Assembly: GCA_900539695.1 (NCBI GenBank)
Contig: UQDG01000001.1
Coordinates: forward strand, 62,001-126,000
Source of the DNA: an uncultured Oscillospiraceae bacterium
GTDB lineage: Bacteria > Bacillota > Clostridia > Oscillospirales > Ruminococcaceae
Direction of reading: 5' to 3'
Length of the DNA: 64,000 bases
A program made the position numbers and the translations under genes. Below the pieces are notes generated by a model, which searched no databases, was not told the DNA's origin, and saw only the letters and a program-made list of their open reading frames with translations. Of the stretch, positions 1 to 9,700 are shown piece by piece (position 1 is the first letter of the stretch; every line of letters starts with the position of its first letter).

Positions 1-1
1 G

Positions 2-508
2 CTGTGGCAGACCCGCCAGAGCATCTACGCCATCTCCACCGGCGGTCTGTTCGGCGTGGGCATCGGCAACAGCGTGCAAAAGCACCAGTGGCTGCCCTAC
101 GCCGAGAACGACTTTATCTTCGCCGTCGTGTGCGAGGAACTGGGCTTTATCGGCGCCATCGCATTGATCGTGCTGTTCGGTGCCCTCATTGTGCAGGGCA
201 TTGCCATCGCCCTCAACGCACCGGATTTCTTCGGCTCGCTGCTGGGCATCGGCATCATGGCGCAGGTCGCCTGGCAGGTGTTCTGCCATATCGGCGTGGC
301 CACAGCGCTGCTGCCCAACACCGGCATCAGTTTGCCGTTCTTCTCCTACGGCGGCACCAGCTTGCTGATTTTGCTGGGTGAAATGGGCATCATGCTAAGC
401 ATATCCCGCGCCGGAAACGGCCGCCGTGAGGCCCGCCGCCAGCGGGAACAGGAGGAAATGGAAAACCGCCTGCGCCAGAAAAGCACCTACCGCCGCCGCA
501 GAGTTTGA
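2..508 (+). CDS. ftsW: FtsW/SpoVE/RodA-family SEDS protein, C-terminal part
   Basis: Only about the last 168 residues are in the window; the start lies to the left. The visible part has the SEDS hallmarks GLFGVGIGNSVQKHQWLP (first extracytoplasmic loop) and NTGISLPFFSYGGTS, with several hydrophobic spans between them and a short basic cytoplasmic tail. SEDS proteins are the membrane glycosyltransferases that polymerise lipid II during division (FtsW), elongation (RodA) or sporulation (SpoVE). murG follows 74 bp downstream on the same strand, which favours FtsW over RodA. The choice between FtsW and SpoVE cannot be made from this fragment. Confidence 0.9.
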   Translation: MWQTRQSIYAISTGGLFGVGIGNSVQKHQWLPYAENDFIFAVVCEELGFIGAIALIVLFGALIVQGIAIALNAPDFFGSLLGIGIMAQVAWQVFCHIGVATALLPNTGISLPFFSYGGTSLLILLGEMGIMLSISRAGNGRREARRQREQEEMENRLRQKSTYRRRRV

Positions 509-582
509 CGGCAGAAATCTATAAGGCAACGCCGCAGGCCCTCAAAGGGGTGCAGCGGTCTGCCTGAAAAAGGGGAGTTAGT

Positions 583-1698
583 ATGCGTGTTCTGATTGCT
601 GCCGGCGGTACAGCCGGTCATATCAACCCGGCGCTGGCCATTGCCGGTGCCCTGAAAGCCGCCGAACCGACCGCCGAGATCCACTTTGCCGGCCGCCGCG
701 AGGGCATGGAGTACGGCCTTGTCACGAAGGCCGGGTATCCCTTCCATCACATCGAGATCAACGGCTTTCAGCGCCGCCTGAACGCCGAGAACATCGTGCG
801 CAACGTCATTGCCCTGTGGCATCTGGCACTGTCCGGTCCCCGCACCCAGAAGATCCTGAACGAGGTCAAGCCTGACCTGGTCATCGGCTGCGGCGGTTAC
901 GTCAGCGGCCCCGTGGTGCGCGCCGCTGCCAGGCGTGGCATCAAGACTGCCATCCACGAGCAGAACGCCTTCCCCGGTGTGACCAACAAGCTGCTGGCCA
1001 AGGATGTGGATGTGGTACTGGCCGCCAGCGCTGATGCGGTGGAGAAGCTGGGAGCCCCCGAAAAGACCACCGTGGTAGGCAACCCTGTCCGCCCCGAAGT
1101 GCTTACCGCCGACCGCGAAGCCGCCCGCCGCAACCTGAAGGCCGGCGACCGCACCGTTATCCTGAGCTTTGGCGGCAGCCTGGGCGCTGACCGCATCAAC
1201 CAGGTGGTGGCGGACCTCTGCGCCTGGGAAAAGCAGCAGGGGGCGAACGTGCTGCACCTGCATGCCACCGGCAGCCGCGGCGTAGAGCTGTTCGATAGGC
1301 TGGAAAAAGAAAAGGGCTTTGCCCCCGGTGAGAACCTGGTTGTCACGCCCTACATCAACAATATGCCCCAGCTGTTGGCCGCCGCAGATTTGGTCATTGC
1401 CCGTTCCGGTGCGCTGACGCTGGCTGAACTGGAGGCCGTGGGCCGCGCGTCCATCCTGATCCCCAGCCCCAACGTGGCCGAGAACCACCAGTATTACAAC
1501 GCCCTGGAACTGCAAAAGGCCGGTGCCGCCGTCGTCATCGAGGAAAAGAACCTGACCGGCGAGGGCTTGATCGAAACCGTGCAGCAGCTGCTGGCCCAGC
1601 CCGGCAAGCTGGCCGAGATGGGCGCCAACGCCAAGACCCTGGGCAACCCGCACAGTTTGGAGCTTATCACCGCCAAGCTGCTGGAGCTTGTCAAATAA
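583..1698 (+). CDS. murG: UDP-GlcNAc:undecaprenyl-PP-MurNAc-pentapeptide GlcNAc transferase
   Basis: MurG makes lipid II from lipid I at the inner face of the membrane. The 371-residue length is typical. The N-terminal GGTAGHINPALA loop (about residues 8-19), HEQNAFPG (about 126), GGSLGADRIN (about 205) and IARSGALTLAEL (about 272) match the GT28 fold, with the acceptor-binding domain first and the UDP-GlcNAc-binding domain second. The ATG at 583 follows AAAGGGGAG at good spacing. It lies downstream of the ftsW-type gene and upstream of a ftsQ-like gene, the usual division and cell-wall order. Confidence 0.97.
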   Translation: MRVLIAAGGTAGHINPALAIAGALKAAEPTAEIHFAGRREGMEYGLVTKAGYPFHHIEINGFQRRLNAENIVRNVIALWHLALSGPRTQKILNEVKPDLVIGCGGYVSGPVVRAAARRGIKTAIHEQNAFPGVTNKLLAKDVDVVLAASADAVEKLGAPEKTTVVGNPVRPEVLTADREAARRNLKAGDRTVILSFGGSLGADRINQVVADLCAWEKQQGANVLHLHATGSRGVELFDRLEKEKGFAPGENLVVTPYINNMPQLLAAADLVIARSGALTLAELEAVGRASILIPSPNVAENHQYYNALELQKAGAAVVIEEKNLTGEGLIETVQQLLAQPGKLAEMGANAKTLGNPHSLELITAKLLELVK

Positions 1699-1717
1699 TG
1701 CAACCATATTGTAACCG

Positions 1718-1757
1718 GAGTGGAGAGCGTATCCGCGGTCTCCGCTCTTGTTTTTTT
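1718..1757 (+). terminator. Intrinsic terminator after murG
   Basis: GAG-T-GGAGA pairs with TCTCC-G-CTC around a 12-nt loop and is followed by a run of seven T after TTG. It closes the ftsW-murG transcript about 20 bp past the murG stop. Confidence 0.75.
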
Positions 1758-1800
1758 GTATCGTTTCTTCTATAATAAATGTAAACTGTAAAAGTATGCT

Positions 1801-1930
1801 TTGCAGGGGCGCACAGTGCACGTCCGCGGGCCGATGACGAGCATCGGCCCCTACATTGAGTATTGCACGGTTGTGTAGGGGCGGGTGCTTGTATTGCGGG
1901 GTCGCGCAGCGATCTATGCTCGCCCCTACA
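1801..1930. repeat. Interspersed palindromic repeat, two units (TGTAGGGGCG family)
   Basis: Two adjacent imperfect palindromes start with GCAGGGGCG or TGTAGGGGCG and end with GGCCCCTACA or CGCCCCTACA. The same end sequences recur at 5249, 15442, 19314, 27272, 38720 and 44607, always between genes. The interior differs between copies and is itself partly self-complementary. It fills most of the murG-ftsQ gap. Confidence 0.8.
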
Positions 1931-1969
1931 ATCTAAATTATTTACCTGAATAGAAGGGAGGGCCGACCC

Positions 1970-3241
1970 ATGGATTATAACCAGCGCAGCCGCGGGCAAA
2001 AGTCCGGGGCCGGTCATCCTGCCCGTGCGCCCCGCCGCAGCGTAAGCAGCCGCATGGGGCTGGAAAAACGCGGCGCACCTGCCCAGCAGCCCCCGCGCGG
2101 CAATGCCCCGCGTCCCAATCAGCAGCGCGGCCCCAATCAACCGCCCCGCAGCGGCCAGCCCCCGCGGCAAAACCGCCCCGGCCAAAATCAGTCCAACAAT
2201 GGCCGCCGCCCCCGCCCGCAGCAGCAGATCAACCCGCAAAAAAGCGGCTACACGCCCGGCTCGCCCCGCCGCCAGCGCCGCGTGACCCAGGCGGAGATTT
2301 TACGCCGCACGCGCCGCCGCCGCTTTCTGGGGATGCTGGCCGTGCTGGCCGTGCTGGCCATCGGCGCGTTCGTGTCGGTCAACCTGCTGTTCAAGGTGGC
2401 CATCTTCCGGGTCGAGAACTTCGACCACAGCACCCCCGCCGACACCGGCATTTATACCGAGGATGAGATCGTCTCGGCGCTGAATATCGAGAAAAACTCC
2501 AACCTTTTCGCCTTCTCCACTGCCGAAAAGACCAAGGAATTACAGGCGCAGTTCCCGTATCTGGACAAGGTGGAAGTGACCGTCCAGATGCCCGCCACCG
2601 TGGTGGTGCAGCTGACCCCCGCTACCGAGCGATTCACCTGCATGTACTCCGGCGGGTGGATGGTCCTCAGCGATGCGCTGCGCATCCTGCGGTTGGAGGT
2701 CTCCCAGCCCGAGGGCATGATCTTGCTCAACGCCAAACTGCCGGACAATTTCAGCCCCGCCATCGGTCAGCAGGTCATCCCGGAAACCTATAACTCGCTG
2801 CTGGCCCACACCGAATCGTCAGCCGAATCGGACAGCACCGACGCCACACCGGAATCCGCCCAGCCCACGGTAACCGATATTGTCACCCAGCTGTGGCAGC
2901 TTTTGCAGGACGACGGTCTGCTGGACGGCCTGACCGCGCTGGACATCAGCGATACCAGCCAGCTCTCCTTCACCTACCAGGGCCGCGTGGACGTGCTGCT
3001 GGGCAACAGCAGCAGCCTGGATTACAAGCTGCGCCTGGCCGCCAAGATCCTGACCGACCCCGACAAGGGGCTTTCCGGCAGCGACCGCGGCACCCTGGAC
3101 GTGAGCGACCAGCTGGAGGACGGCGAGATCCGCGGCTACTTCCAGCCCTATGAGCAGCCAACTCCCACGCCGGAACCTGCCCCGGAGCCTGACCCGGAAT
3201 CAGAAAACGCGGAAAACGCCGAGGAACCCCCAACCGAATAA
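1970..3241 (+). CDS. ftsQ: FtsQ/DivIB-like cell-division protein with long basic N-terminus
   Basis: 423 residues. Residues 1-115 form a low-complexity cytoplasmic tail rich in Pro, Arg, Gln and Asn. One transmembrane helix (about 118-141) is followed by a POTRA-type domain (about 146-220: FRVENFDH, then the EDEIVSALNI and LFAFSTAEKTKELQAQFPYL regions) and a FtsQ beta domain. The tail after about 395 is Pro/Glu-rich. FtsQ/DivIB scaffolds the FtsL/FtsB divisome complex. The start follows GGGAGGG. The N-terminal tail is far longer than in Bacillus DivIB and looks disordered; a low-complexity search would confirm that. The fold is clear, but whether it acts exactly as DivIB is inferred from context. 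Confidence 0.85.
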   Translation: MDYNQRSRGQKSGAGHPARAPRRSVSSRMGLEKRGAPAQQPPRGNAPRPNQQRGPNQPPRSGQPPRQNRPGQNQSNNGRRPRPQQQINPQKSGYTPGSPRRQRRVTQAEILRRTRRRRFLGMLAVLAVLAIGAFVSVNLLFKVAIFRVENFDHSTPADTGIYTEDEIVSALNIEKNSNLFAFSTAEKTKELQAQFPYLDKVEVTVQMPATVVVQLTPATERFTCMYSGGWMVLSDALRILRLEVSQPEGMILLNAKLPDNFSPAIGQQVIPETYNSLLAHTESSAESDSTDATPESAQPTVTDIVTQLWQLLQDDGLLDGLTALDISDTSQLSFTYQGRVDVLLGNSSSLDYKLRLAAKILTDPDKGLSGSDRGTLDVSDQLEDGEIRGYFQPYEQPTPTPEPAPEPDPESENAENAEEPPTE

Positions 3242-3246
3242 CCCCC

Positions 3247-3276
3247 TTGCCCCAGCCTTGTGCCGGGGCAATTTTT
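3247..3276 (+). terminator. Intrinsic terminator after ftsQ
   Basis: TTGCCCC pairs with GGGGCAA around an 11-nt loop, followed by TTTTT. It separates the division gene from the sigma-factor operon. Confidence 0.85.
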
Positions 3277-3347
3277 GTATCTGCCTGTAACGCGGGCGCA
3301 AAAACCTGCACTAATAGGATGAACGCCAACAGAAAGGAGGGCAGCGG

Positions 3348-3848
3348 ATGCCGTACCCAGAACTGGAAGAACTGTATAACACCTACCGCACCGACCTGTA
3401 CCGCTACCTCTGCCACCTGACCCACGACCCCGCCGAAGCGGAGGACCTGTTGAGCGAGACCTTTCTGCGGGCGCTGCGACGGCTGCACACCTACCGCGGA
3501 GATTGTGCAGTCAAGACCTGGCTGTTCGGCATTGCCCACAACGTCTGGCTGGAAAGCCTGCGCAAGCGCCGCCCTACCGTCAGCGCCGACGACCTGTTAG
3601 AGACCTACCTGACCGACGACACCCTGCCGGACCACACCGACACCCGCCTGCAATGGCAGCGGGTACAGGCACTATTACAGCAAAAAGATGACCGTGCCCG
3701 CCGCGTGGTGCAGCTGCGGGCACAAGGCTACAGCTACGCCGAGATCGCCGCGCGGCTGGGCATCAGCGAAAGTTCGGCTCGCGTCATCGAGCACCGCACC
3801 CGCACCTGGCTAAAACAACAACTTGCAAAGGAGGGCTACGACCTGTGA
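3348..3848 (+). CDS. ECF-type RNA polymerase sigma factor
   Basis: 166 residues with the two-domain sigma-70 ECF layout. Region 2 is at about 1-70 (DLYRYLCHLTHDPAEAEDLL, then TWLFGIAHNVW). Region 4 is at about 105-155, with the helix-turn-helix GYSYAEIAARLGISESSARV. The ATG follows AGAAAGGAGG. It overlaps the next gene by 4 nt (GTGA), and that gene encodes a zinc-finger membrane protein, so a sigma/anti-sigma pair is the natural reading. A TGTAAC stretch at 3286-3291 could be the -35 of an autoregulated promoter, but this is weak. The stimulus is unknown. Confidence 0.93.
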   Translation: MPYPELEELYNTYRTDLYRYLCHLTHDPAEAEDLLSETFLRALRRLHTYRGDCAVKTWLFGIAHNVWLESLRKRRPTVSADDLLETYLTDDTLPDHTDTRLQWQRVQALLQQKDDRARRVVQLRAQGYSYAEIAARLGISESSARVIEHRTRTWLKQQLAKEGYDL

Positions 3849-4417
3849 AAGAAGCTGCCGAAATCAAAAAAATCCCCTGCGCGGTCTGCCGCGACCTGAT
3901 GCCTCTGGTGCAGGACGGCGTAGCCAGCCCGGAAAGTGAAGCGCTGGTAAAAGCCCACCTGGCCGCCTGCCCGGCCTGCCGCGCTTTGCGGCAGGGGGCA
4001 GACGCCCCCGCCGTGCCGGAACTGCCCGCCCCGGATGACGGTAAGATCCTGCAAAAACTGCGCCGCCGATACAGCACCCATTTGCTGCTGCTGGCCTTTG
4101 TGGGCATTGCGGCGGGCGTGGCCCTGGGGTATACAGGCAGCGCCAACTGGGTCATCCTGTTCCTGCCGTGTGTCTGGGCCGTTCTGACCTGCCGGGATAC
4201 CGGCATGGGCAAGCCGCTGCTGCTGTTTACGCTGGGGCTGGCCGTGCTGGATGCTATCATAAAGCAGACGGCTTTTTTTGAATCATTCTCGCTTAGCAAT
4301 TTCTTATGGAACCTGGCGTCCGGCTGTATCTTGTACGCTGTTTTGGGCGGCATAGGCTGGCTGATCGGCTGGCTGCTGCACTATGCAAAGGAGAGTACCC
4401 ATGAAAACAAAGAATAA
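3845..4417 (+). CDS. Putative zinc-finger anti-sigma factor, membrane protein
   Basis: 190 residues from a GTG start whose last bases overlap the sigma-factor stop (GTGA), indicating translational coupling. The N-terminus has a Cys pair (CAVC) and the HLAACPAC element typical of zinc-binding anti-sigma domains (HxxxCxxC, about residues 39-46). It is followed by about four hydrophobic spans from residue 78 onward. Such proteins hold the ECF sigma factor at the membrane until a signal frees it. The 3' end overlaps the next gene by 17 nt. The role is inferred from the motif plus pairing; the binding itself is not visible in sequence. Confidence 0.8.
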   Translation: MKEAAEIKKIPCAVCRDLMPLVQDGVASPESEALVKAHLAACPACRALRQGADAPAVPELPAPDDGKILQKLRRRYSTHLLLLAFVGIAAGVALGYTGSANWVILFLPCVWAVLTCRDTGMGKPLLLFTLGLAVLDAIIKQTAFFESFSLSNFLWNLASGCILYAVLGGIGWLIGWLLHYAKESTHENKE

Positions 4418-5198
4418 AAAGACGAAAACCATGCGCCGCCTGGCGCTGACGGCGGCCCTGCTGCTGATTTTGGCGCTGCTGCTGGCCTTTGATGCCATCA
4501 ACGGCGACCCGCTCAGCCAACAGTGGGCCATATACCGGGCTATTCGATATGCGGAAAAGCTATATCCGGAGGAAACATTTCACTGGGACCAGCGCACCGC
4601 CGCTGATGGACAGTTCTTCCACTATGTGGTATACGTTCAGTCTGACCAGAGCAGTGACACAAACTTTGCGGTGCAGACACGGTTCTGGCTGCTGACGGAT
4701 GATGAAATCCGGGGTAAGGAGCTTGAGCCAGACCATGTGTTCTATGTAGACCACCGCTGGACCACCGCTTACCGTCTGGGGGATGAAGCTGCCCAGCAGG
4801 CAGCCGCGTATCTGACCGTGCAGGCCCCCGAATTAAACTTTGCATCTGTCTACGGCGCAAAGGGCAACACGGTAGAGATCGACCTTTGCTATACCGAGCA
4901 GGACGGCATGACCCCGGCTGACTATGTGGAGGATCTGCCGCTGGATGCTGCCTTTGACAAAGCCCTGCTGCAAAAGGTGCCCAGCCGCCTGTGCGCACAA
5001 GTGCTGTGCGATGGCAAGCCTACCGAGGCGGACATGCAAACCGTCCTGCACACCCTCAAGCAGGTGCTGGAAAGCAACGACATGCCGATCACCTATTACG
5101 ACATCACCCTTGTGCCCACCGGCGATTACGCTGACCACAGCGCGTTTATGGCGGATGTGTTGGAATCCGGCCTGACGTCCGCCGATACAATTGCATAA
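4401..5198 (+). CDS. Exported single-span protein of unknown function in the sigma operon
   Basis: 265 residues. The ATG at 4401 is preferred over one at 4383 because AAAGGAG (4387-4393) sits 7 nt before it. A basic start (MKTKNKKTKTMRRLALTA) leads into one hydrophobic helix at about 13-32. The rest is a hydrophilic domain, predicted extracytoplasmic, with a YAEKLYPEETF-like stretch reminiscent of YfjL-type domains; that resemblance is from memory and uncertain. There is no lipobox. It is the last gene of the sigma/anti-sigma operon, so it may be a regulon member or a sensor partner. Confidence 0.6.
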   Translation: MKTKNKKTKTMRRLALTAALLLILALLLAFDAINGDPLSQQWAIYRAIRYAEKLYPEETFHWDQRTAADGQFFHYVVYVQSDQSSDTNFAVQTRFWLLTDDEIRGKELEPDHVFYVDHRWTTAYRLGDEAAQQAAAYLTVQAPELNFASVYGAKGNTVEIDLCYTEQDGMTPADYVEDLPLDAAFDKALLQKVPSRLCAQVLCDGKPTEADMQTVLHTLKQVLESNDMPITYYDITLVPTGDYADHSAFMADVLESGLTSADTIA

Positions 5199-5240
5199 AA
5201 AATACCCGTATTGCCTTTAGTAAGGCAGTACGGGTATTTT
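5199..5240 (+). terminator. Strong intrinsic terminator, probably two-way
   Basis: AAATACCCGTATTGCC and its near-complement form a long stem ending in TTTT. It closes the sigma operon (+) and has A-rich flanks that would also act toward the converging purB gene. Confidence 0.85.
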
Positions 5241-5248
5241 GCTGTTCT

Positions 5249-5307
5249 GTAGGGGTCGATGTTTATCATCGACCCGCGGGCGGATGCAAGCATTCGCCCC
5301 TACAATT
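5249..5307. repeat. Interspersed palindromic repeat (TGTAGGGGTCG ... CGCCCCTACA)
   Basis: Same family as 1801-1930. The outer ends TGTAGGGG and CCCCTACA are complementary. Two inner palindromes (GTCGATG..CATCGAC and GGATGCAAGCATTC) fill the centre. It lies between the terminator and the purB stop. Confidence 0.8.
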
Positions 5308-5321
5308 TACGATGCAATCAA

Positions 5322-6758
5322 TCAGACGTTCAGCTCCACATGCTGGCCCAGGTCCTCTTTGTTGGCGTCCAGCACGGGCTGGATGACGTCACGCAGGAAC
5401 TCGGTGACCTGCTCGGCGCTGCGGCCGGTGAAGGCCTCGGGGCTCAGCTCGGCCTCGATCTCCTCGCGGCTCAGGCCGAAGGCGGGGTCAGCCTCCACGC
5501 GGGCAATCATGTCATTGGGCTTGCCCTCCTGCTTGACCACAGCGGCTGCGGCCACGGCATGCTCACGCAGGCGCTCGTGCAGCTCCTGACGGTCGCCGCC
5601 CTTCTTGACAGCCTTCATCATGATGTTCTCGCTGGCCATAAACGGCAGCTCGGCCATCACCCGGGCACGCACGACCTTGGGGTAAACCACCAGACCGTCC
5701 GAAACATTCAGCAGGATGTTCAGGATAGCGTCAGCGGCCAGGAAGCCCTCGGCCATGGCGATGCGCTTGTTGGCAGAGTCGTCCAGCGTACGCTCAAACC
5801 ACTGGGTGCCGGCGGTCATGGCGGGGTTCAGCACGTCCACCATCAGGTAGCGGCTCAGGGCGCAGATGCGCTCACACCGCATGGGGTTGCGCTTGTAGGG
5901 CATGGCCGAGGAACCGATCTGGTTCTTCTCAAACGGCTCTTCCATCTCTTTAAAGTTGGCCAGCAGGCGGATGTCGGTGGCCATCTTCATGGAGCTCTGG
6001 CCCAGGCCCGCCACGGCGGACAGCACATTGTAGTCCACCTTGCGGCTGTAGGTCTGGCCGCAGACAGGCACGACCTTGGTAAAGCCCATCTGGGCGCAGA
6101 CGTCAGCCTCGACGGCCTTGATCTTGGCGGAATCGCCGCCGAACAGCTCCATAAAGCTGGCCTGGGTGCCGGTGGTACCCTTGACGCCGCGCAGCGCCAG
6201 CTGGCCGATCTGGTGGTCAATCTCCTCCAAATCCATGTACAGCTCGTTCATCCACAGGGTGGCGCGCTTGCCGACGGTGGTCAGCTGGGCGGGCTGGCAG
6301 TGGGTGTAGGCGAGGCAGGGCATATCCTTGTACTCGTCGGCAAATTTGGCCAGGTTCGCCAGCACGCCGATGATCTTCTTGCGCACCAGCTGCAAAGCCT
6401 CGCGCATGATGATGACGTCGGTATTATCGCCCACATAGCAGCTGGTAGCACCCAGATGGATGATACCCTTGGCCTTGGGGCACTGCAAACCGTAGGCGTA
6501 GACGTGGCTCATGACGTCATGGCGCACCAGCTTTTCGCGGGCGATGGCATCCTCGTAGTTCACATCGTCCTTGTGGGCTTCCAGCTCGGCAATCTGCTCA
6601 TCGGTGATGGCAAGGCCCTGCTTCTGCTCGGCCTTGGCCAGCGCGATCCACAGCTTGCGCCAGGTGCGGAACTTGTTGTCGTCCGAGAAGATATACTGCA
6701 TTTCGTCGGAGGCATAGCGGGTCGAGAACGGGGAAATATAACGGTCATGTTGTGCCAT
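5322..6758 (-). CDS. purB: Adenylosuccinate lyase
   Basis: 478 residues, last gene of the minus-strand purine operon. PurB splits SAICAR to AICAR plus fumarate and adenylosuccinate to AMP plus fumarate. The fumarase-superfamily signature loop is seen as SSAMPYKRNP at about residues 280-290. The N-terminal ISPFSTRYAS and central IIHLGATSCYVGDNTD segments are typical. It starts 20 nt after the purL stop, so co-transcription is expected. The length is standard for the long PurB type. Confidence 0.97.
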   Translation of the reverse strand: MAQHDRYISPFSTRYASDEMQYIFSDDNKFRTWRKLWIALAKAEQKQGLAITDEQIAELEAHKDDVNYEDAIAREKLVRHDVMSHVYAYGLQCPKAKGIIHLGATSCYVGDNTDVIIMREALQLVRKKIIGVLANLAKFADEYKDMPCLAYTHCQPAQLTTVGKRATLWMNELYMDLEEIDHQIGQLALRGVKGTTGTQASFMELFGGDSAKIKAVEADVCAQMGFTKVVPVCGQTYSRKVDYNVLSAVAGLGQSSMKMATDIRLLANFKEMEEPFEKNQIGSSAMPYKRNPMRCERICALSRYLMVDVLNPAMTAGTQWFERTLDDSANKRIAMAEGFLAADAILNILLNVSDGLVVYPKVVRARVMAELPFMASENIMMKAVKKGGDRQELHERLREHAVAAAAVVKQEGKPNDMIARVEADPAFGLSREEIEAELSPEAFTGRSAEQVTEFLRDVIQPVLDANKEDLGQHVELNV

Positions 6759-6778
6759 GGGAAAAGTCCTCTACTTTC

Positions 6779-9700
6779 TTACAGCTTAAAATAGTTCACG
6801 CCGCCCTCAAAGATAGGCTGGTACTTGTCGCCGGTAACGTTCTTGTACAGGCGTTCGCCGTAGCGTTCGCTGTGGCCCATCTTGCCAAAGACGCGGCCGT
6901 CCGGGCTGGTGATGCCCTCGATAGCCATTACGGAGCCGTTGGGGTTGTAGCGCAGGTCCATGGTGGGCTGGCAGGTCAGGTCGACGTACTGGGTGGCGAT
7001 CTGGCCGTTGTCGATCAGCTGGTTCAGCAGCGTCTGGCTGCAGACAAAGCGGCCCTCGCCGTGGCTGATGGCGATCAGGTGCTCATCGTTGATGTCGCAG
7101 CGGCTCAGCCAGGGGCTCTTGTTGCTGGCAACGCGGGTGCGCACCAGCATGCTCTGGTGGCGATGGATGGTGTTGAAGGTCAGGGTCGGGTCATCGGCCG
7201 TGATGGGGCGGATCTCGCCGTAGGGGACCAGGCCCAGCTTGATGAGAGCCTGGAAGCCGTTGCAGATGCCCAGGGCCAGGCCGTCGCGCTGGTTCAGCAG
7301 GCGGTTAACGGCATCGGCCACAGCGGGGGAGCGGAAGAACGCCGCGATGAACTTGGCGGAGCCGTCCGGCTCGTCACCGCCGGAGAAGCCGCCCGGCAGC
7401 ATCAGGATCTGGGCCTCGTCCAGCTCCTTGACCAGGGCTTCACAGCTCTCGGCAACATCGGCGGGGGTCAGGTTTTTCAGCACCAGAATGTGCGGGTCGC
7501 CGCCGGCCTGGCGGAAGGCGCGGGCGGTATCATACTCACAGTTGGTGCCGGGGAAGACGGGGATAATGACCCGCGGGGTAGCCAGGCGCACGGCAGGGGC
7601 CACGCGCTTGTTGGTGGGGCAGTCATGCTCCAGCGCGGGCACAGTCGGGCCGGCCTTGCGGTAGGGGAAGACCGGCTCCAGCTTGGCTTCCCACTTCTCC
7701 TGCAGCTTGGCCAGGTCGATCATCTCTTTGCCGGCTTCCAGCGTATAGTCCACGGTGGTAAAGCCCAGGAACTCGCCGGCGGACGGGTCCAGCAGCTCCA
7801 AAATCACGCTGCCGTAAGCGGGCTTGAACAGGTCGTTGAAGTTCAGGTCGTTGGAAAGCTGCAGGCCCACATGGTTGCCCACGCACATCTTGAACAGGGC
7901 CTCGGCCACGCCGCCGTAACCGGGGGTAGCGGCAGACAGCACCTTGCCTTCTTCGATCATCTGCTCGACGGTCTTGTAAATGGCAATCAGGCTGCCAATC
8001 TCGGGCAGGCCGTCCTTATACTGGGGACGCAGCATAACAACGGCGCTGTTGGCTTTCTTGAACTCGGGGCTCTGCACATCGCGGGTATTGCCGATGGCAG
8101 TGGCAAAGCTGACCAGCGTGGGGGGAACATCCAGGCCTTCAAAGCTGCCGGACATAGAGTCCTTGCCGCCGATGGAGGCGATGCCCAGGCCCATCTGGGC
8201 ATCCAGGGCACCCAGCAGGGCGGCCAGCGGCTTGCCCCAGCGCTCGGGCTTGTCGTTCATGTGCTCAAAGTATTCCTGGAAGGTCAGGTACATATTCTCG
8301 TGGTGGAAACCGGCGCACACCAGCTTGGTGATGCTCTCGACCACGGCCAGATAAGCGCCGCGGTAGGGGTCGGCCTCGGTCAGGTAGGGGTTGAAGCCCC
8401 AGGCCATGCCGGAGCAGGTGGTGGTCTCGCCGTCCACGGGCAGCTTGGCAGCCATGGCCATGGTGGGGGTCAGCTGGTACTTGCCGCCGTAGGGCATCAG
8501 CACAGTGGCTGCGCCGATGGTGGAGTCGAAGCGCTCGCCCAGACCCTTCTGGCTGCAGACGTTCAGGTCGGAGACCAGGTGCTCCATCTTCTGCTCAAAG
8601 GTAGCACCGGCAAACTGGGGCTGCCAGACATGACCCTTGAGGATGTGCACGTTGGCGTGACGCTCGGCACCGTTGGAGTTCAGGAACTCGCGGGAGAGGT
8701 CGACGATGGCCTTGCCGTTCCAGAATTCGCGCATGCGCTTTTCCTCGGTAACGGTGGCAACGATCGTAGCTTCGAGGTTTTCCTCGGCGGCGTACTGCAT
8801 AAAGGTCTCGGCATCCTCGGCAGCGACGGCCACAGCCATACGCTCCTGGCTCTCGGAGATGGCCAGTTCGGTGCCGTCCAGACCCTCATATTTCTTAGTG
8901 ACCTTGTTCAGGTCGATCTTCAGGCCGTCGGCCAGCTCACCGATGGCAACAGAGACACCGCCTGCGCCAAAGTCGTTGCAGCGCTTGATGAGGCGGCAGG
9001 CATCCTCGCGGCGGAACAGACGCTGCAGCTTACGTTCGATGGGGGCGTTGCCCTTCTGCACCTCGGCACCGCAGGTCTCCAGGCTGGTCAGCTTGTGGGC
9101 CTTGGAGGAGCCGGTGGCACCGCCGATGCCGTCACGGCCGGTGCGGCCGCCCAGCAGGATGACCACATCGCCGGGGGCGGGTTCCTCGCGGCGGACATGG
9201 CTGGCAGGCGTTGCGCCCACGACCGCGCCGATCTCCATGCGCTTGGCAGCGTAGCCGGGGTGATACAGTTCAGAGACCTGGCCGGTGGCAAGGCCGATCT
9301 GGTTGCCGTAGCTGGAGTAACCGGCAGCGGCGGTGGTGACCAGCTTGCGCTGGGGCAGCTTGCCGGGCATCGTCTCGGAGACAGGCTTCAGCGGGTCGGC
9401 TGCGCCGGTCACGCGCATGGCCTGGTAGACGTAGCTGCGGCCGGACAGGGGATCGCGGATGGCACCGCCGATGCAGGTGGCAGCACCGCCGAAAGGCTCA
9501 ATCTCGGTGGGGTGGTTGTGGGTCTCATTCTTAAAGAGAAACAGCCAGTCCTGCAGCTCGCCGTCGACATCGCACTTGATCTTAACGGTGCAGGCGTTGA
9601 TCTCCTCGCTCTCGTCCAGGTTCTTCAGGATGCCGCGCTGCTTCAGGGCCTTGGCGGCGATGGTGGCGCAGTCCATCAGGGTGCGGTTCTTCTTGTCGCG